DNA of 64,000 nt from Pseudovibrio ascidiaceicola (lineage in GTDB: Bacteria; Pseudomonadota; Alphaproteobacteria; Rhizobiales; Stappiaceae): contig NZ_FOSK01000002.1 of assembly GCF_900114245.1 (NCBI RefSeq), positions 248,001-312,000 of the forward strand. The letters run 5' to 3'. The notes below the pieces were generated by a model, which was given only the letters and a program-made list of their open reading frames with translations, had not been told where the DNA came from and searched no databases. Shown here one piece after another: positions 19,287 through 28,792 of this stretch. How positions within the stretch are numbered: the stretch's first letter is position 1; each line of letters starts with the position of its first letter. A program made the translations under genes and the position numbers.

Positions 19287-20632
19287 GCCAGCACCTCCTT
19301 CAGAGCCTGCGCGTAGGCTGCACGGTCCTCATCGGTGTTCACTTCTGTGCTTGCAACAACGATCAGGTTGTCGATATCACCACCGGATTTGTCCAGACGG
19401 CAAACAGGAACACCGCCCAGAACGCCCTTTGCAGCAAGAGCTTCAATCACATCATGTGCATTCTTTGGCGTGCGAATTGTGAACTCGTTGAAGTACGCGG
19501 AGTTCAGAACTTCAACACCGTCAACCGCAGAAAGGGCATCTGCCAAAGCAACTGCGCTCATGTGGTTGATGCGAGCAAGGCGTGCGAGGCCTTTGCCGCC
19601 CAACAAGGTCATGTGGATGGTGAACGCCAAGGAACACAGACCGGAGTTGGTGCAGATGTTGGAGGTCGCTTTGTCACGACGGATATGCTGCTCACGGGTG
19701 GAGAGGGTCAACACAAAACCGCGCTTGCCTTCAGCATCCGTTGTTTCACCACAAACACGACCCGGCATATTGCGGATGTATTTCTGACGTGTTGCAAACA
19801 GACCAACGTAAGGGCCACCGAATGTAAGTGGGTTACCGATGGACTGGCCTTCACCAACCACGATGTCCGCACCCTGAGCGCCTGGGCTTTCCAGAAGGCC
19901 GAGGGAAACAACTTCGGTGAACACTGCGATCAACAGAGCTTTGTGCTTGTGCGCTTTTTCTGCAATCGGCTTCAGATCGATCAGCTGACCGTAGAAAGAC
20001 GGAGACTGAACCACCACACAGGAGGTTTCGTCGTCGATCTGCGCCAGAATGTCTTCTGTGCCAGTTGGGTCTGCCGGGAGGGCCGCAACAGATGCACCAG
20101 GCAGCTTTGCAGAAACACCTTCAACCACTTCACGGTACTGCGGATGCAAACCGCCGGAAAGAACCGCTTTTTTCTTGCGGGTTACACGGTGCGCCATCAA
20201 CACAGCTTCAGCTGTACCGGTAGATCCATCGTACATGGACGCGTTGGCGACTTCCATTCCGGTCAGGTTTGCCACCTGTGTCTGGAATTCGAAGAGTGCC
20301 TGCAGCGTGCCCTGTGTGATTTCTGGCTGATACGGTGTGTAGCTTGTCAGAAATTCAGAACGCTGGATCAGGTGGTCAACTGTTGCTGGCACGTGGTGTT
20401 TGTACGCCCCTGCCCCAACGAAGAACGGTAGAGATCCAGCACTGACATTCTTGTTCGCCATTGCGCTGAGCTGGCGCTCAACTTGCATTTCTGTCTTGCG
20501 ACGCGGCAAGGTTGTCAGTTCTTCAAGGCGAACGGCCTCTGGGATATCGGCAAACAGCTCATCGATTGAGTCTACGCCGATACGCGCCAGCATGTCGGCG
20601 CGGTCGTTGTCTGAAAGCGGAAGATACCGCAT
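19283..20632 (-). CDS. gcvPA: Glycine dehydrogenase (decarboxylating) subunit 1
   Basis: 449 residues. It starts [15 protein letters not shown] and has [40 protein letters not shown] and [14 protein letters not shown], all typical of GcvPA. It lacks the PLP lysine, as expected for this half, and must pair with GcvPB. It overlaps gcvPB by 4 bp. The 167-bp spacer to gcvH upstream is long for a tight operon and holds three stem-loops, one of them a copy of a dispersed repeat. Confidence 0.97.
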   Translation of the reverse strand: MRYLPLSDNDRADMLARIGVDSIDELFADIPEAVRLEELTTLPRRKTEMQVERQLSAMANKNVSAGSLPFFVGAGAYKHHVPATVDHLIQRSEFLTSYTPYQPEITQGTLQALFEFQTQVANLTGMEVANASMYDGSTGTAEAVLMAHRVTRKKKAVLSGGLHPQYREVVEGVSAKLPGASVAALPADPTGTEDILAQIDDETSCVVVQSPSFYGQLIDLKPIAEKAHKHKALLIAVFTEVVSLGLLESPGAQGADIVVGEGQSIGNPLTFGGPYVGLFATRQKYIRNMPGRVCGETTDAEGKRGFVLTLSTREQHIRRDKATSNICTNSGLCSLAFTIHMTLLGGKGLARLARINHMSAVALADALSAVDGVEVLNSAYFNEFTIRTPKNAHDVIEALAAKGVLGGVPVCRLDKSGGDIDNLIVVASTEVNTDEDRAAYAQALKEVLA

Positions 20633-20642
20633 GTTCTCTCTC

Positions 20643-20725
20643 CATCAGATTGTCTGATGCACATTGCAGCAAAAGCGAACAGGGCTTCTGCCATTTCCTG
20701 CCATGCGGCTGTCGTGCATGGCAGG
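20643..20725. repeat. Two inverted repeats in the gcvH-gcvPA spacer
   Basis: CATCAGA/TCTGATG (20643-20649 and 20653-20659, 3-nt loop) and CCTGCCATGC/GCATGGCAGG (20697-20706 and 20716-20725, 9-nt loop), both perfect. They lie inside the operon transcript just before the gcvPA start. They may set differential expression or RNA stability between gcvH and gcvPA. No U-run follows, so they are poor terminators. Confidence 0.6.
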
Positions 20726-20748
20726 TGATGAACGGCTTTTGGCTTATT

Positions 20749-20793
20749 GCGTATTCTTATTCCGAAAACCGGTCGGGCTTTTCGGGAGTACGC
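20749..20793. repeat. Dispersed palindromic repeat, copy B
   Basis: Outer stem GCGTATTC/GAGTACGC (20749-20756 and 20786-20793, one G-T) and inner stem CCGAAAA/TTTTCGG (20762-20768 and 20779-20785). Sequence and geometry match the second unit of copy A at 16282-16326. It lies 6 bp past the gcvH stop. Confidence 0.75.
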
Positions 20794-20799
20794 TTTGCC

Positions 20800-21171
20800 T
20801 TAAAGCGTTTCTACAAATGCTTTGTAGTCAGCTTCGCTCATCAGGGCTTCAAGCTGTGCAGCATTCCCGAGCTTCATTTTGAAGAACCAGGCAGCGCCTT
20901 CTGGGTCTTCATTCACTTTTGCAGGCTCATCAACGAGCAGTTCGTTGCCTTCAACGATCTCACCATCGAGCGGCGCATATACTTCAGATGCAGCTTTCAC
21001 GGATTCCACGACAGCAACTTCATCGTCCTGATCGACGTTTTTGCCGTTTTCTGGCAGTTCGACGAACACAACATCGCCCAGCTGGCTCTGTGCGAACTCA
21101 GTGATACCGACGGTTGCTACGTCTCCCTCAACCTTCAGCCACTCGTGGTCTTTTGTGAAATATGTGCTCAT
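20800..21171 (-). CDS. gcvH: Glycine cleavage system H protein
   Basis: 123 residues, normal length. The lipoylation site is K59 in VESVKAAS, preceded by [15 protein letters not shown]. The lipoyl arm carries the aminomethyl group from the P-protein to GcvT. The start [17 protein letters not shown] is standard. The gene follows gcvT after 69 bp and precedes gcvPA. Confidence 0.97.
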   Translation of the reverse strand: MSTYFTKDHEWLKVEGDVATVGITEFAQSQLGDVVFVELPENGKNVDQDDEVAVVESVKAASEVYAPLDGEIVEGNELLVDEPAKVNEDPEGAAWFFKMKLGNAAQLEALMSEADYKAFVETL

Positions 21172-21240
21172 TTAAGCGTTCCCTACACTGTCGTTTGTCG
21201 ATTGGATTGTGATTGGGGCAGCCCGCTGCCCTCACCGGAA

Positions 21241-22383
21241 TTATTTTGGTTTGCGGTAGTAGCGCTGCGCTACAAACGGCATCTCAGCAACCTTGGCAGG
21301 AAGCGCGCGGCCACGAACCACAAGCTCCAGTTCTGTGCCAATTTCTGCCAGATTGGACGGGACATAACCCATCGCAACTGGTGCGCCGAGAGTTGGCCCA
21401 TAACCGCCAGATGTGACGCGGCCAATAATTTCTTCTGTACCCGGGACGCGGATTTCCGCGCCTTCACGTGCTGGTGCGCGGCCTTCAAGCAGCAAGCCTA
21501 CACGGAGGTTTTCAGTGCCTTCTGCCAGCTGTTTCAGCACACGCTCACCACCTGGGAAATCACCTGCTTCTTTACGGCGCTTCTGCATGCAGAAGGTGAT
21601 GTTGCCTTCAACCGGTGTGGTGTTTTCGTCGATGTCGTGGCCATAAAGGCAAAGACCTGCTTCAAGGCGCAGGCTATCACGAGCACCAAGCCCGATGGAT
21701 TCAACCCGCTCATCTGCGAGCAGCGCTTTTGCAACTGCTTCAGCAGCGCCAGCAGGAATGGAAATCTCATAGCCGTCTTCGCCAGTGTATCCTGAGCGAG
21801 AGGCGATAACGGAGATGCCGTCAAATTCCAGAGGACGCGCTTCCATGAAGCCCATTTCTGCAGCTTCTGGTGCATGCAGCGCCATCACTTCAGCAGCTTT
21901 TGGACCTTGGATTGCGATCAATGCGCGATCTTCAACGATCTCAAGCTTTACGTTTTCTGGAAGGGCTGCTGCGATGATTTCATAATCGTTGTCTTTACAT
22001 GCAGCATTTACGACGAGCATGAGGCGACCATCATCTTCGCTTGCCAGCGGGCGAGAGACCATGAGGTCATCAATGATGCAGCCATTGTCGTTAAGCAGAA
22101 CGGTGTAACGCTGTTTGCCCGGCTTCAGTTCCTTCATGTTGGAAGGAACGAGCGTTTCCAGAGCAGCCGCAGTGGTTGCGTGGTCTGGGCCTACAAGCCA
22201 AGCCTGCCCCATGTGAGACACATCGAAGAGGCCTGCGCTTTCACGTGTAAAGAGGTGTTCTTTCATCACGCCGAGCGGGAACTGCACTGGCATATCATAA
22301 CCAGCGAACGGCACCATTTTAGCGCCAAGCTCTACATGAAGATCGAAAAGCGGTGTTTTTAGCAGGTCTGCAGCTTCAGCCAT
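21241..22383 (-). CDS. gcvT: Aminomethyltransferase (glycine cleavage T protein)
   Basis: 380 residues. N-terminal LFDLHVELGAKMVPFAGYDMPVQ and SAGLFDVSHMGQ are the folate-binding T-protein signature. GYTGEDGYEISIP, LGARDSLRLEAGLCLYGHDI and the C-terminal beta barrel with GRVTSGGYGPTLG are present. It releases ammonia and transfers the one-carbon unit to tetrahydrofolate. It is the first gene of the gcv operon, with GAGGGG 6 nt before the ATG and a tandem glycine riboswitch directly upstream, so the whole operon is expected to respond to glycine. Confidence 0.97.
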   Translation of the reverse strand: MAEAADLLKTPLFDLHVELGAKMVPFAGYDMPVQFPLGVMKEHLFTRESAGLFDVSHMGQAWLVGPDHATTAAALETLVPSNMKELKPGKQRYTVLLNDNGCIIDDLMVSRPLASEDDGRLMLVVNAACKDNDYEIIAAALPENVKLEIVEDRALIAIQGPKAAEVMALHAPEAAEMGFMEARPLEFDGISVIASRSGYTGEDGYEISIPAGAAEAVAKALLADERVESIGLGARDSLRLEAGLCLYGHDIDENTTPVEGNITFCMQKRRKEAGDFPGGERVLKQLAEGTENLRVGLLLEGRAPAREGAEIRVPGTEEIIGRVTSGGYGPTLGAPVAMGYVPSNLAEIGTELELVVRGRALPAKVAEMPFVAQRYYRKPK

Positions 22384-22394
22384 ATGGTCCCCTC

Positions 22395-22461
22395 AGACAG
22401 TGGCGTACACATCGAAAACCATTCCAAATTCGCGGAATGATCGAGTACGCCCCCTCTGTCT
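22395..22461 (-). promoter_or_regulatory. Candidate expression platform of the glycine riboswitch
   Basis: A long imperfect hairpin lies between aptamer 2 and the gcvT ribosome site. From outside in: AGACAG/CTGTCT (22395-22400 with 22456-22461), GGCGTAC/GTACGCC (22402-22408 with 22445-22451), TCGA/TCGA (22412-22415 with 22441-22444) and CATTCC/GGAATG (22420-22425 with 22434-22439). The outermost arm overlaps the predicted 3' strand of aptamer-2 P1 (22454-22458), so ligand binding and this hairpin should compete. There is no U-run after it. Confidence 0.5.
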
Positions 22462-22672
22462 CGAGAACCTGAGAGATTTCCCGCGCTGGTAGCTACAAAT
22501 ACCAAAGCGGTTACTCCTTCGGTGAGAGCCTTAACATGCGATCCATCAGGATTGCGTGCTCGGCACTGCTTTCCAGAGTGTTGCTTACTGTGCGGTCCTT
22601 TTGCCTGAGAGTTTCCGGGGCGGTTGCTCCTTCGGCGATAACCCAATGGGTGGCTTATTCTCTCCCGCACAG
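22450..22672 (-). ncRNA. Tandem glycine riboswitch
   Basis: Read on the minus strand, two glycine aptamers occur in series. Aptamer 1 (about 22672-22590) has GCGGGAGAG, GCCGAAGGAGCAAC, then GGAAACTCTCAGGCAAAAGG. Aptamer 2 (about 22578-22453) has CTCTGG, a variable arm, CACCGAAGGAGTAACCGC and GGGAAATCTCTCAGG. The short linker between them and the conserved CGAAGGAG and CTCTCAGG blocks are diagnostic of the gcvT RNA motif. It precedes gcvT. In most proteobacteria glycine binding turns such gcv operons on. Confidence 0.93.
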
Positions 22673-22798
22673 CTCTATCACTCGCCAGCCCTCCTCAGAC
22701 CCGGCGAATGTATTCCCCCTGAATGACTGCAACGTGTCATTCAAGAAGGCTGGCGCGACACTTTGACGCCAAGCTGTAATCACTTACTAACCTATTTT

Positions 22799-23386
22799 TC
22801 ACTTTTCGTCGAATCCAAATACAACATTTTGTCGCGGTTCATTCGGAAGAATAATATTTTCTTCCACAAATGCCCATGTTGCAGACGGTGATCCGGCCCC
22901 TAAAGTGACAGGAACGCTGAAGAGTTTGGAGTAGATTGTTTTTTCTCCGCCATCCACATCTTGTGTGACTGCTACACGCACAGGAAGCAATATTTCGCCG
23001 CCTTTCCAGGTTGGACCGGGCGTAATGTTACCCGCGATGCCCAATTTCATTGCGGAATTCTGGCCGGACTTTTTACAAGTACGCGCCCAATCCGTAATGA
23101 TGGCCTGATAGCTCAGATTCTCAGGCGTCTTTTCTTTTCCGCGCGGGTACACCGTCAGGATGGTTGTTCCTGAAAGCTCCTGCAAAGCGGGGCATAAGGC
23201 TGGTGCCTGGAGAACGGACAGATCAAAGGTCTTTTCAGTTGCAGGCGGGTTTGCAGAGGATGCTTCCAGCTCGTTGTCTGATGACATAAAGCTGCCGCAA
23301 CCTGCCAGTGAAGCACCAAGTGCTACCAGAAGAATTGCCCGTCCTGTGTTTTTGAGCAGTGATTTTGCCAATAAATTGCCCACCAT
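22799..23386 (-). CDS. Putative lipoprotein of unknown function
   Basis: 195 residues from ATG 23386, with GGGA 5 nt upstream; a GTG at 23431 would add 15 residues ahead of the signal. The signal is typical: basic MVGNLLAKSLLKNTGR, hydrophobic AILLVALGASLAGC with the acylated Cys near residue 30. The mature part begins with a Ser/Asn/Glu/Pro-rich linker, then a domain with LCPALQELSGTTILTVY and QAIITDWARTCKKSG, which has two Cys that could pair. I do not recognise the domain. It is divergent from ispH. Confidence 0.75.
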   Translation of the reverse strand: MVGNLLAKSLLKNTGRAILLVALGASLAGCGSFMSSDNELEASSANPPATEKTFDLSVLQAPALCPALQELSGTTILTVYPRGKEKTPENLSYQAIITDWARTCKKSGQNSAMKLGIAGNITPGPTWKGGEILLPVRVAVTQDVDGGEKTIYSKLFSVPVTLGAGSPSATWAFVEENIILPNEPRQNVVFGFDEK

Positions 23387-23539
23387 TCGAATCCCAAATT
23401 TACCTGCAGTTTTTGTTTCTATATCAGCCACAAACGCAAATGGCGAGATACATCAGGCACCTGAAACACAGTAGAGGAAGCTGACAGGCTGAATATTGGA
23501 GAAAATCAGCGCTTGTTGCCCGATTAAAAACTCTTTTTC

Positions 23540-23568
23540 TTGACAGAGGCAGTCAACATCCTTCAATT
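23540..23568 (+). promoter_or_regulatory. Possible sigma-70 promoter of the ispH operon
   Basis: TTGACA at 23540-23545 matches the -35 consensus exactly. TCAATT at 23563-23568, after 17 bp, is a poor -10. It lies about 30 bp before the chosen ispH ATG. The same TTG could also be read as an upstream in-frame start of ispH, which I think is less likely. Confidence 0.3.
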
Positions 23569-23596
23569 GCTCAAAGTCAAAACTCAGGAATACGTC

Positions 23597-24592
23597 ATGC
23601 AGGTTACGCCGACCACAAAGGCACCGGTCAAAATTCTTCTTTGCGCTCCACGTGGCTTTTGTGCCGGTGTTGACCGCGCGATCCAGATCGTCGACCTCGC
23701 GCTCGAGAAATACGGTGCCCCTGTTTATGTGCGCCACGAGATCGTTCACAATAAGTATGTGGTTGAATCTCTGCGCAACAAAGGTGCTGTTTTTGTTGAG
23801 GAATTAGATGAGATTCCGGTAGACGACCGCCCTGTTATATTCTCTGCGCACGGTGTACCGAAATCTGTACCTGAGGCTGCACGACTGCGTAATCTGTTCT
23901 TTCTTGATGCAACCTGTCCGTTGGTTTCCAAGGTGCATAAAGAGGCTATTTTGCACGACAGACGCGAGCGCGAAATTCTGCTGATCGGTCATAAAGGCCA
24001 TCCAGAAGTTGTCGGCACCATGGGGCAGCTGCCGCGCGGACGCGTCTCTCTTATTGAGACTGCAGAGGATGCTCGCCAGTTTAAACCGAAGACTGACCGG
24101 CAATTGGCGTGGATTTCTCAGACAACTCTTTCTGTTGATGACACCGAAGAGATTGTCCAAATTCTTGAAGAGCGCTTCCCGACCATTGCGAAGCCGCACA
24201 AGGATGACATCTGCTACGCGACAACAAATCGCCAGCACGCCGTGAAGGAAATTGCACCTAAGTGCGATGCCATGATTGTGGTTGGCGCGCCAAACTCTTC
24301 CAACTCCAAGCGCCTGCGCGAAGTTGGTGAGAGAGCGGGTTGTGAGAAGGCTTTCCTCATTCAACGGGCCTCTGAGATCTTCTGGGATGATTTTAAAGGA
24401 GCAAAGACAATCGGCATCACTGCTGGTGCATCTGCTCCCGAAATCCTTGTTGAAGAAATTGTTGAATCCTTCCGTGAGCATTTTGATGTGACACTGGAAA
24501 CCGTTACAACTGCTGAAGAAGACATTTCATTCAATCTACCGAAAGAGTTACGGACCGCTGCCGCGCCTAGCGGAACAAGTCCGGCTGAATAG
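23597..24592 (+). CDS. ispH: 4-hydroxy-3-methylbut-2-enyl diphosphate reductase
   Basis: 331 residues from ATG 23597 (AGGA 8 nt upstream). The three cluster cysteines are in [14 protein letters not shown] (the first pair includes the ligand), [10 protein letters not shown] and the later [10 protein letters not shown]-adjacent region with AGCEKAF. The TNRQ and ITAGASAPE motifs are also present. IspH is the last enzyme of the MEP pathway, reducing HMBPP to IPP and DMAPP with a 4Fe-4S cluster. The stop is 2 bp before thrB, so they form one operon with rnhA and the lipid-kinase gene. Confidence 0.97.
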   Translation: MQVTPTTKAPVKILLCAPRGFCAGVDRAIQIVDLALEKYGAPVYVRHEIVHNKYVVESLRNKGAVFVEELDEIPVDDRPVIFSAHGVPKSVPEAARLRNLFFLDATCPLVSKVHKEAILHDRREREILLIGHKGHPEVVGTMGQLPRGRVSLIETAEDARQFKPKTDRQLAWISQTTLSVDDTEEIVQILEERFPTIAKPHKDDICYATTNRQHAVKEIAPKCDAMIVVGAPNSSNSKRLREVGERAGCEKAFLIQRASEIFWDDFKGAKTIGITAGASAPEILVEEIVESFREHFDVTLETVTTAEEDISFNLPKELRTAAAPSGTSPAE

Positions 24593-24594
24593 TT

Positions 24595-25560
24595 ATGGCT
24601 GTATATACCGATGTTTCCGATGAAGAGCTGGGCGCTTTCATCGACCGTTTCAACATTGGCAATTTGCTCTCTTACAAGGGCATTGCTGAAGGTGTCGAGA
24701 ACTCCAACTATCTGGTTCATACGGAGACGGGCTACTACATCCTGACGCTCTACGAAAAACGGGTTAATCCTGATGATTTGCCGTTTTTCCTTGGATTGAT
24801 GCAACACCTTGCCGCTAAGGACCTGAACTGCCCTACCCCACTGATTGACCGCGACGGGCAGATGCTTGGTGAGCTTGCGGGACGTCCTGCAGCCATGGTC
24901 ACTTTCCTTGATGGTATGTGGGTTCGTAAGCCTCAGCTGGTACATTGCGCAGAGCTGGGCAAAGGCATGGCACGGATGCATCTGGCGGGCGCTGACTTTG
25001 AGATCAAGCGACCAAACTCATTGAGTGTTGACGGCTGGGCACCCTTGCTGGATGCCAGTCGTGAGCGTGCGCATGAAGTGAAGGCTGGCCTTGCAGAAGA
25101 GCTGACTGCAGAACTGGATGAACTGCAGGCGCTGTGGCCGAAAGAACTGCCAAACGGTGTTATTCACGCCGATCTTTTCCCGGACAATGTATTTTATCTG
25201 GGCAAGGAACTTTCCGGTCTGATCGACTTCTATTTTGCCTGTAATGATGCTTTTGCCTATGACGTGGCGATCTGCATCAATGCATGGTGCTTTGAGCCAG
25301 ATGGCATGTTCAATGTCACGAAAGCACGGGCATTGCTGGAAGGCTACCGTAGTGTGCGCCCGTTCAGTGAGCTTGAGTTCGACAACCTGCCTTTGCTGTG
25401 CCGTGGTGCAGCGCTGCGCTTCCTGCTGACGCGTCTTTACGACTGGTTGTCAGTGCCGGAAGGTGCGCTTGTTGTTCCTAAAGATCCACTTGAATACCTG
25501 CATAAACTCAGGTTCCATCGTGGCGTATCCAATGCGAGTGCATACGGGCTGGATAAATGA
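24595..25560 (+). CDS. thrB: Homoserine kinase, APH-fold type
   Basis: 321 residues. It is the aminoglycoside-phosphotransferase-fold ThrB of Alphaproteobacteria, not the GHMP type. [16 protein letters not shown] at the start, [14 protein letters not shown], and the catalytic [13 protein letters not shown] with [11 protein letters not shown] define it. It phosphorylates homoserine before ThrC, whose gene is 10 kb away in this window. It follows ispH by 2 bp and overlaps rnhA by 4 bp (25557-25560). Confidence 0.96.
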   Translation: MAVYTDVSDEELGAFIDRFNIGNLLSYKGIAEGVENSNYLVHTETGYYILTLYEKRVNPDDLPFFLGLMQHLAAKDLNCPTPLIDRDGQMLGELAGRPAAMVTFLDGMWVRKPQLVHCAELGKGMARMHLAGADFEIKRPNSLSVDGWAPLLDASRERAHEVKAGLAEELTAELDELQALWPKELPNGVIHADLFPDNVFYLGKELSGLIDFYFACNDAFAYDVAICINAWCFEPDGMFNVTKARALLEGYRSVRPFSELEFDNLPLLCRGAALRFLLTRLYDWLSVPEGALVVPKDPLEYLHKLRFHRGVSNASAYGLDK

Positions 25561-26009
25561 CCGATACCAAACGTGTTGAGACGTGGACTGATGGAGCTTG
25601 CTCCGGCAACCCTGGGCCTGGTGGCTGGGGCGTGCTGTTGCGCTTTGGTGAACACGAGAAAGAATTGTGCGGCGGCGAACCCGCAACGACCAACAACCGC
25701 ATGGAGTTGATGGCAGCCATTCAGGCTCTTGATTCCCTGAAGCGGTCCTGTGCCGTCGATCTTTATACCGACAGCTCTTATGTGAAAAACGGCATCACAC
25801 AGTGGATGCATAACTGGAAGCGTAAGGGTTGGCGGACTGCGTCCAATTCACCCGTTAAAAACGCTGATTTATGGCAACTGCTGGATACAGCGGCACAACG
25901 CCATGATGTTGCGTGGCATTGGATCAAAGGTCATGCCGGGCACGAAGAAAACGAGCGTGCTGATGAACTTGCGCGTAAGGGTATGAAACCCTTTCAGAAA
26001 TCCAAGTAA
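25557..26009 (+). CDS. rnhA: Ribonuclease HI
   Basis: 150 residues. The catalytic carboxylates are all present: D12 in [14 protein letters not shown]50 in NNRMEL, D72 in YTDSSYV, and the last Asp in ENERADELA, with His in KGHAGH. It cleaves the RNA strand of RNA-DNA hybrids. The start overlaps the thrB stop (ATGA). Confidence 0.97.
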   Translation: MTDTKRVETWTDGACSGNPGPGGWGVLLRFGEHEKELCGGEPATTNNRMELMAAIQALDSLKRSCAVDLYTDSSYVKNGITQWMHNWKRKGWRTASNSPVKNADLWQLLDTAAQRHDVAWHWIKGHAGHEENERADELARKGMKPFQKSK

Positions 26010-26032
26010 GTCGGGAAGGCAAGGTCAGGTTT

Positions 26033-26962
26033 ATGGAAAACCAGCTTCCCCACTCTCGGCCGGATGAGGCGAAGAAGAAATCGCGCAAGGCCAAGCGCGT
26101 GCTTATTCTTGCCAATCCAACAGCAACGTCTTTCCGTTTTCAGAGCATCACTGAGATCGTGAAGTGCCTTGAGGACGCTGGGATGAAGGTGGAGTTGAAA
26201 CTCACCAGCCGTGCCAGTGAAATCGCTGAGACCTGCATGGACCCTGATCTGAATACGGATATTCTGGCTGTCGCTGGTGGGGACGCCTCTGTCAGTGAGG
26301 CTGCATCTGCCATGCTGGGGCGTGGAATGAAGCCGCATCTGGCAATTATTCCATTTGGCACTGCAAATGTACTTGCCCACGAACTGGGTGTGCCGAATAC
26401 CCCACGTGAGATTGCTAAAACCATCATCGCAGGCAAGACGACGAAACTGCACAATGGCTTTGCCAACGGGCGCCCGTTTTTCCTTTCCACCTCAACCGGC
26501 TTTGATGCAGAAGTGGTGCATGTTGTACCTTTGCGCCTGAAGCGGCGCTATGGTCGGTTTGCTTATCTCTTCATTGCCGCCCAGCTGGCCTTTTCGCGCC
26601 GTAAAGGCAGCTTTAAAGTCCGTGCAGACGATGAAGAACTGCAATGTGCCATGGTGTTGATCACCAATGGTCGCTATTACGCTGGTAAGCACCTCGTCGT
26701 GCCGGATGCTTCCATTTTAGAGAAGAAGTTGCACCTACTGATCTTCAAAGAAGACGGAGTGTGGGCGCTCTTCAAATACGCATGCCGCTTACTTACTGGC
26801 AGCGTCGCCAAATCCCATAATGTTGAGTGCCGAACCATCAAAACAGCCCGTATAGATGCCTATCGCGCGGCAGCTGTTCAAATCGACGGAGAGCCGTTTG
26901 GTGGCACACCGCTTGAGGTTTCTGTTGGTGACTGTGAATTATCAGTTATTTCTGGTAACTAG
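26033..26962 (+). CDS. Diacylglycerol/sphingosine kinase-family lipid kinase
   Basis: 309 residues. The DAGK catalytic fold is shown by VLILANPTATSF near residues 23-34, the glycine loop, and IPFGTANVLAHELGVP near residues 105-120. The glycine loop reads GGDASVSEA at 82-90, whereas the family usually has GGDGT followed by N-E; the second half changes Gly-Thr to Ala-Ser. The C-terminal part (VQIDGEPFGGTPLEVSVG) is the usual beta sandwich. It may phosphorylate diacylglycerol or another lipid; the altered loop leaves activity uncertain. It follows rnhA by 23 bp. Confidence 0.85.
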   Translation: MENQLPHSRPDEAKKKSRKAKRVLILANPTATSFRFQSITEIVKCLEDAGMKVELKLTSRASEIAETCMDPDLNTDILAVAGGDASVSEAASAMLGRGMKPHLAIIPFGTANVLAHELGVPNTPREIAKTIIAGKTTKLHNGFANGRPFFLSTSTGFDAEVVHVVPLRLKRRYGRFAYLFIAAQLAFSRRKGSFKVRADDEELQCAMVLITNGRYYAGKHLVVPDASILEKKLHLLIFKEDGVWALFKYACRLLTGSVAKSHNVECRTIKTARIDAYRAAAVQIDGEPFGGTPLEVSVGDCELSVISGN

Positions 26963-27226
26963 AACAGTCCCTCCCTTCAGAAGCCCGTTTGATGGTTACA
27001 GCCTCAAATTTACGTAGTGCTTCCCGCAGGTTACAGGCGACACATCCCTTCAGTATATTTTAGAGTTGAAGCTTTCACAAATTATCTCATGATATGAATA
27101 GCTTAGGCTGAGACAATAGGCCGCCTGCGCGTTAATATCTGCGCAATATATAATTGATAATGCGTACATCAGTTTCCAAACTAATGATTCTAGTTACCGT
27201 ATATTGATGTAAAGGCCGGTGGTCAC

Positions 27227-27511
27227 ATGATACCTCGTCCGAAACTTTTAGAGATAGAGAACCGAGACTTCAAACGGCATGCCTGTCATTGGCCTGCGGT
27301 TCTGCTTACGGATAATTTCAACCGATCCTGCGTGATTGAAGATATCAGCAACGGTGGTTGCCGATTGCTGATCAATACCGGAAAGCTCGTTTCCGGAGAC
27401 ACGGTGAAAATTCAAGTACCAACCCGCAAGCTTTCCTTCAGCGGCAAGGTCGTCTGGCTGCATTGCGAAGAAGCAGGCATCAAGTTCACTTCCAAGCCTG
27501 CCAAACTCTGA
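27227..27511 (+). CDS. PilZ domain protein
   Basis: 94 residues made of a single PilZ domain. Both c-di-GMP-binding motifs are present: R13-x3-R17 (RDFKR) and D39-x-S41-x2-G44 (DISNGG). Hence it is a likely c-di-GMP receptor. The Cys residues at 20, 35 and 45 are not part of the known motif. It stands alone, 265 bp after the lipid kinase, and is convergent with the carboxypeptidase gene. An EAL phosphodiesterase lies 1.3 kb to the right. A 7-bp inverted repeat TACATCA/TGATGTA (27165-27171, 27205-27211) precedes it. Confidence 0.88.
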   Translation: MIPRPKLLEIENRDFKRHACHWPAVLLTDNFNRSCVIEDISNGGCRLLINTGKLVSGDTVKIQVPTRKLSFSGKVVWLHCEEAGIKFTSKPAKL

Positions 27512-27534
27512 TAAGTGACAGGCATTGCCGGGAG

Positions 27535-28593
27535 TTACTTCGGTTTTGGATAGGGTATTGGGCCGCTAAAACCAACAGCAGCCTTCCAAGTGCGGATGCT
27601 ATGACTTTTGTGCTTCACCGCTGCTTTCAGGTAACTTTTGTTCCTGCCGATGCCCATTGGATAGCGCTTATTTTGCTGCGCTTCGTAGGCTGCACTTTGG
27701 CTGCTACAAACCTGTTTGCGCATGTTTTCAGGCTGACGGTGCAGATCGTTTGCAATTTCTTTTAGTTGCTGACCATTGGGGGGCAGTTCACCAGCCATTG
27801 CCTCAGTCAGGAGTTTGGCTGCTCTTTCGCTACGCTCCCGCCCCGTCGTCGCGCCAAGAACGATTGCCATAAAGCGCTGCCCGCCACGATCTGTAAGTGC
27901 AACGATATTGCGGCCAGATGAACAGACAAAGCCTGTCTTCATACCGACGGTACCCGGCAGTCGTGTCAGCAACTCATTGTAAGATTTGATTTCTACGCCA
28001 TTAATGAGCACTTTTGATGTGGCGAACACGTCACGATACTGTGGGAACCGCAGATAGACTTCACTCGCCAGAATTGCCAGATCACGTGCGGATGTTTGCT
28101 GAGCGGGTTCGAACAAGCCGTTGGCATTCACAAAGTGGCTTGCGGTCATCCCAAGACGTTGCGCGGTGGCATTCATACGCTGAGCGAATGCATCTTCACT
28201 CCCCGCGACACTTTCTGCCAGCGCAACTGCGACATCATTGGCTGATCCAACAAGCACCGCATAAAGCGCATCCTGCAGTGTCATGACGCTTCCGACCTTC
28301 AAGCCGGACTTCAAAGAATCCTGCTTCATCGCCCAAGGGGACATCACCACCGACGTTTCAAGGTCAACTTCTCTGTTGGCAAGAGCCTCAAAGGTTACGA
28401 GTGCGGTCATCAACTTGGTTGTTGAGGCGGGATACCAAGGATTGCCTGCATCTTCAGCGTAGAGGACCTTTTGCGTATCGAGGTTCAAAACCAGCGATGG
28501 TGTGGCGCTTGCCGGTGTTAGGACACCAGTTGAAACAAGGACCAAGCCCAAAGCGACGTGTAGTTTTCGACACGCATTACCAAAACAAAACAT
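27535..28593 (-). CDS. D-alanyl-D-alanine carboxypeptidase (PBP5/6-like)
   Basis: 352 residues with a signal peptide ending near PASA (residue 30). The penicillin-binding triad is S57-T-T-K60, S-A-N in VGSANDVAV, and K-T-G in VGMKTGFVC. It is a class C low-molecular-mass PBP that trims the terminal D-Ala of peptidoglycan stem peptides. The C-terminal part is short and Lys/Arg-rich and has no clear PBP5 C-terminal domain or amphipathic anchor, so it may be a soluble periplasmic form. The start ATG has no strong ribosome site. Confidence 0.9.
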   Translation of the reverse strand: MFCFGNACRKLHVALGLVLVSTGVLTPASATPSLVLNLDTQKVLYAEDAGNPWYPASTTKLMTALVTFEALANREVDLETSVVMSPWAMKQDSLKSGLKVGSVMTLQDALYAVLVGSANDVAVALAESVAGSEDAFAQRMNATAQRLGMTASHFVNANGLFEPAQQTSARDLAILASEVYLRFPQYRDVFATSKVLINGVEIKSYNELLTRLPGTVGMKTGFVCSSGRNIVALTDRGGQRFMAIVLGATTGRERSERAAKLLTEAMAGELPPNGQQLKEIANDLHRQPENMRKQVCSSQSAAYEAQQNKRYPMGIGRNKSYLKAAVKHKSHSIRTWKAAVGFSGPIPYPKPK

Positions 28594-28792
28594 GCAGCTA
28601 ATAATCTCAGATAGGGAAAAGAGAGCCCGAACAGATGTCCCTAGAAATTTGCTTCGAGTATGTCACCACATGAGTTATTCAGTGAAAATTCAGCGGTGAT
28701 TGATCAAATTTTCTATAACAAAGATGCGAAAGTCGCATGGCCACAAATTCCCATTGCAACCACGCAGATCCTTTATAGTTTTCCTAGTCGCT

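Noticed and set aside
19454-20431. A 325-codon plus-strand open frame
   Set aside because: Antisense to gcvPA, with no recognisable domain or start signal.
20512-21795. A 427-codon plus-strand open frame
   Set aside because: It lies antisense to gcvPA, gcvH and gcvT, which have complete family motifs. It lacks a ribosome site and has an implausible Cys/Phe/His-rich composition.
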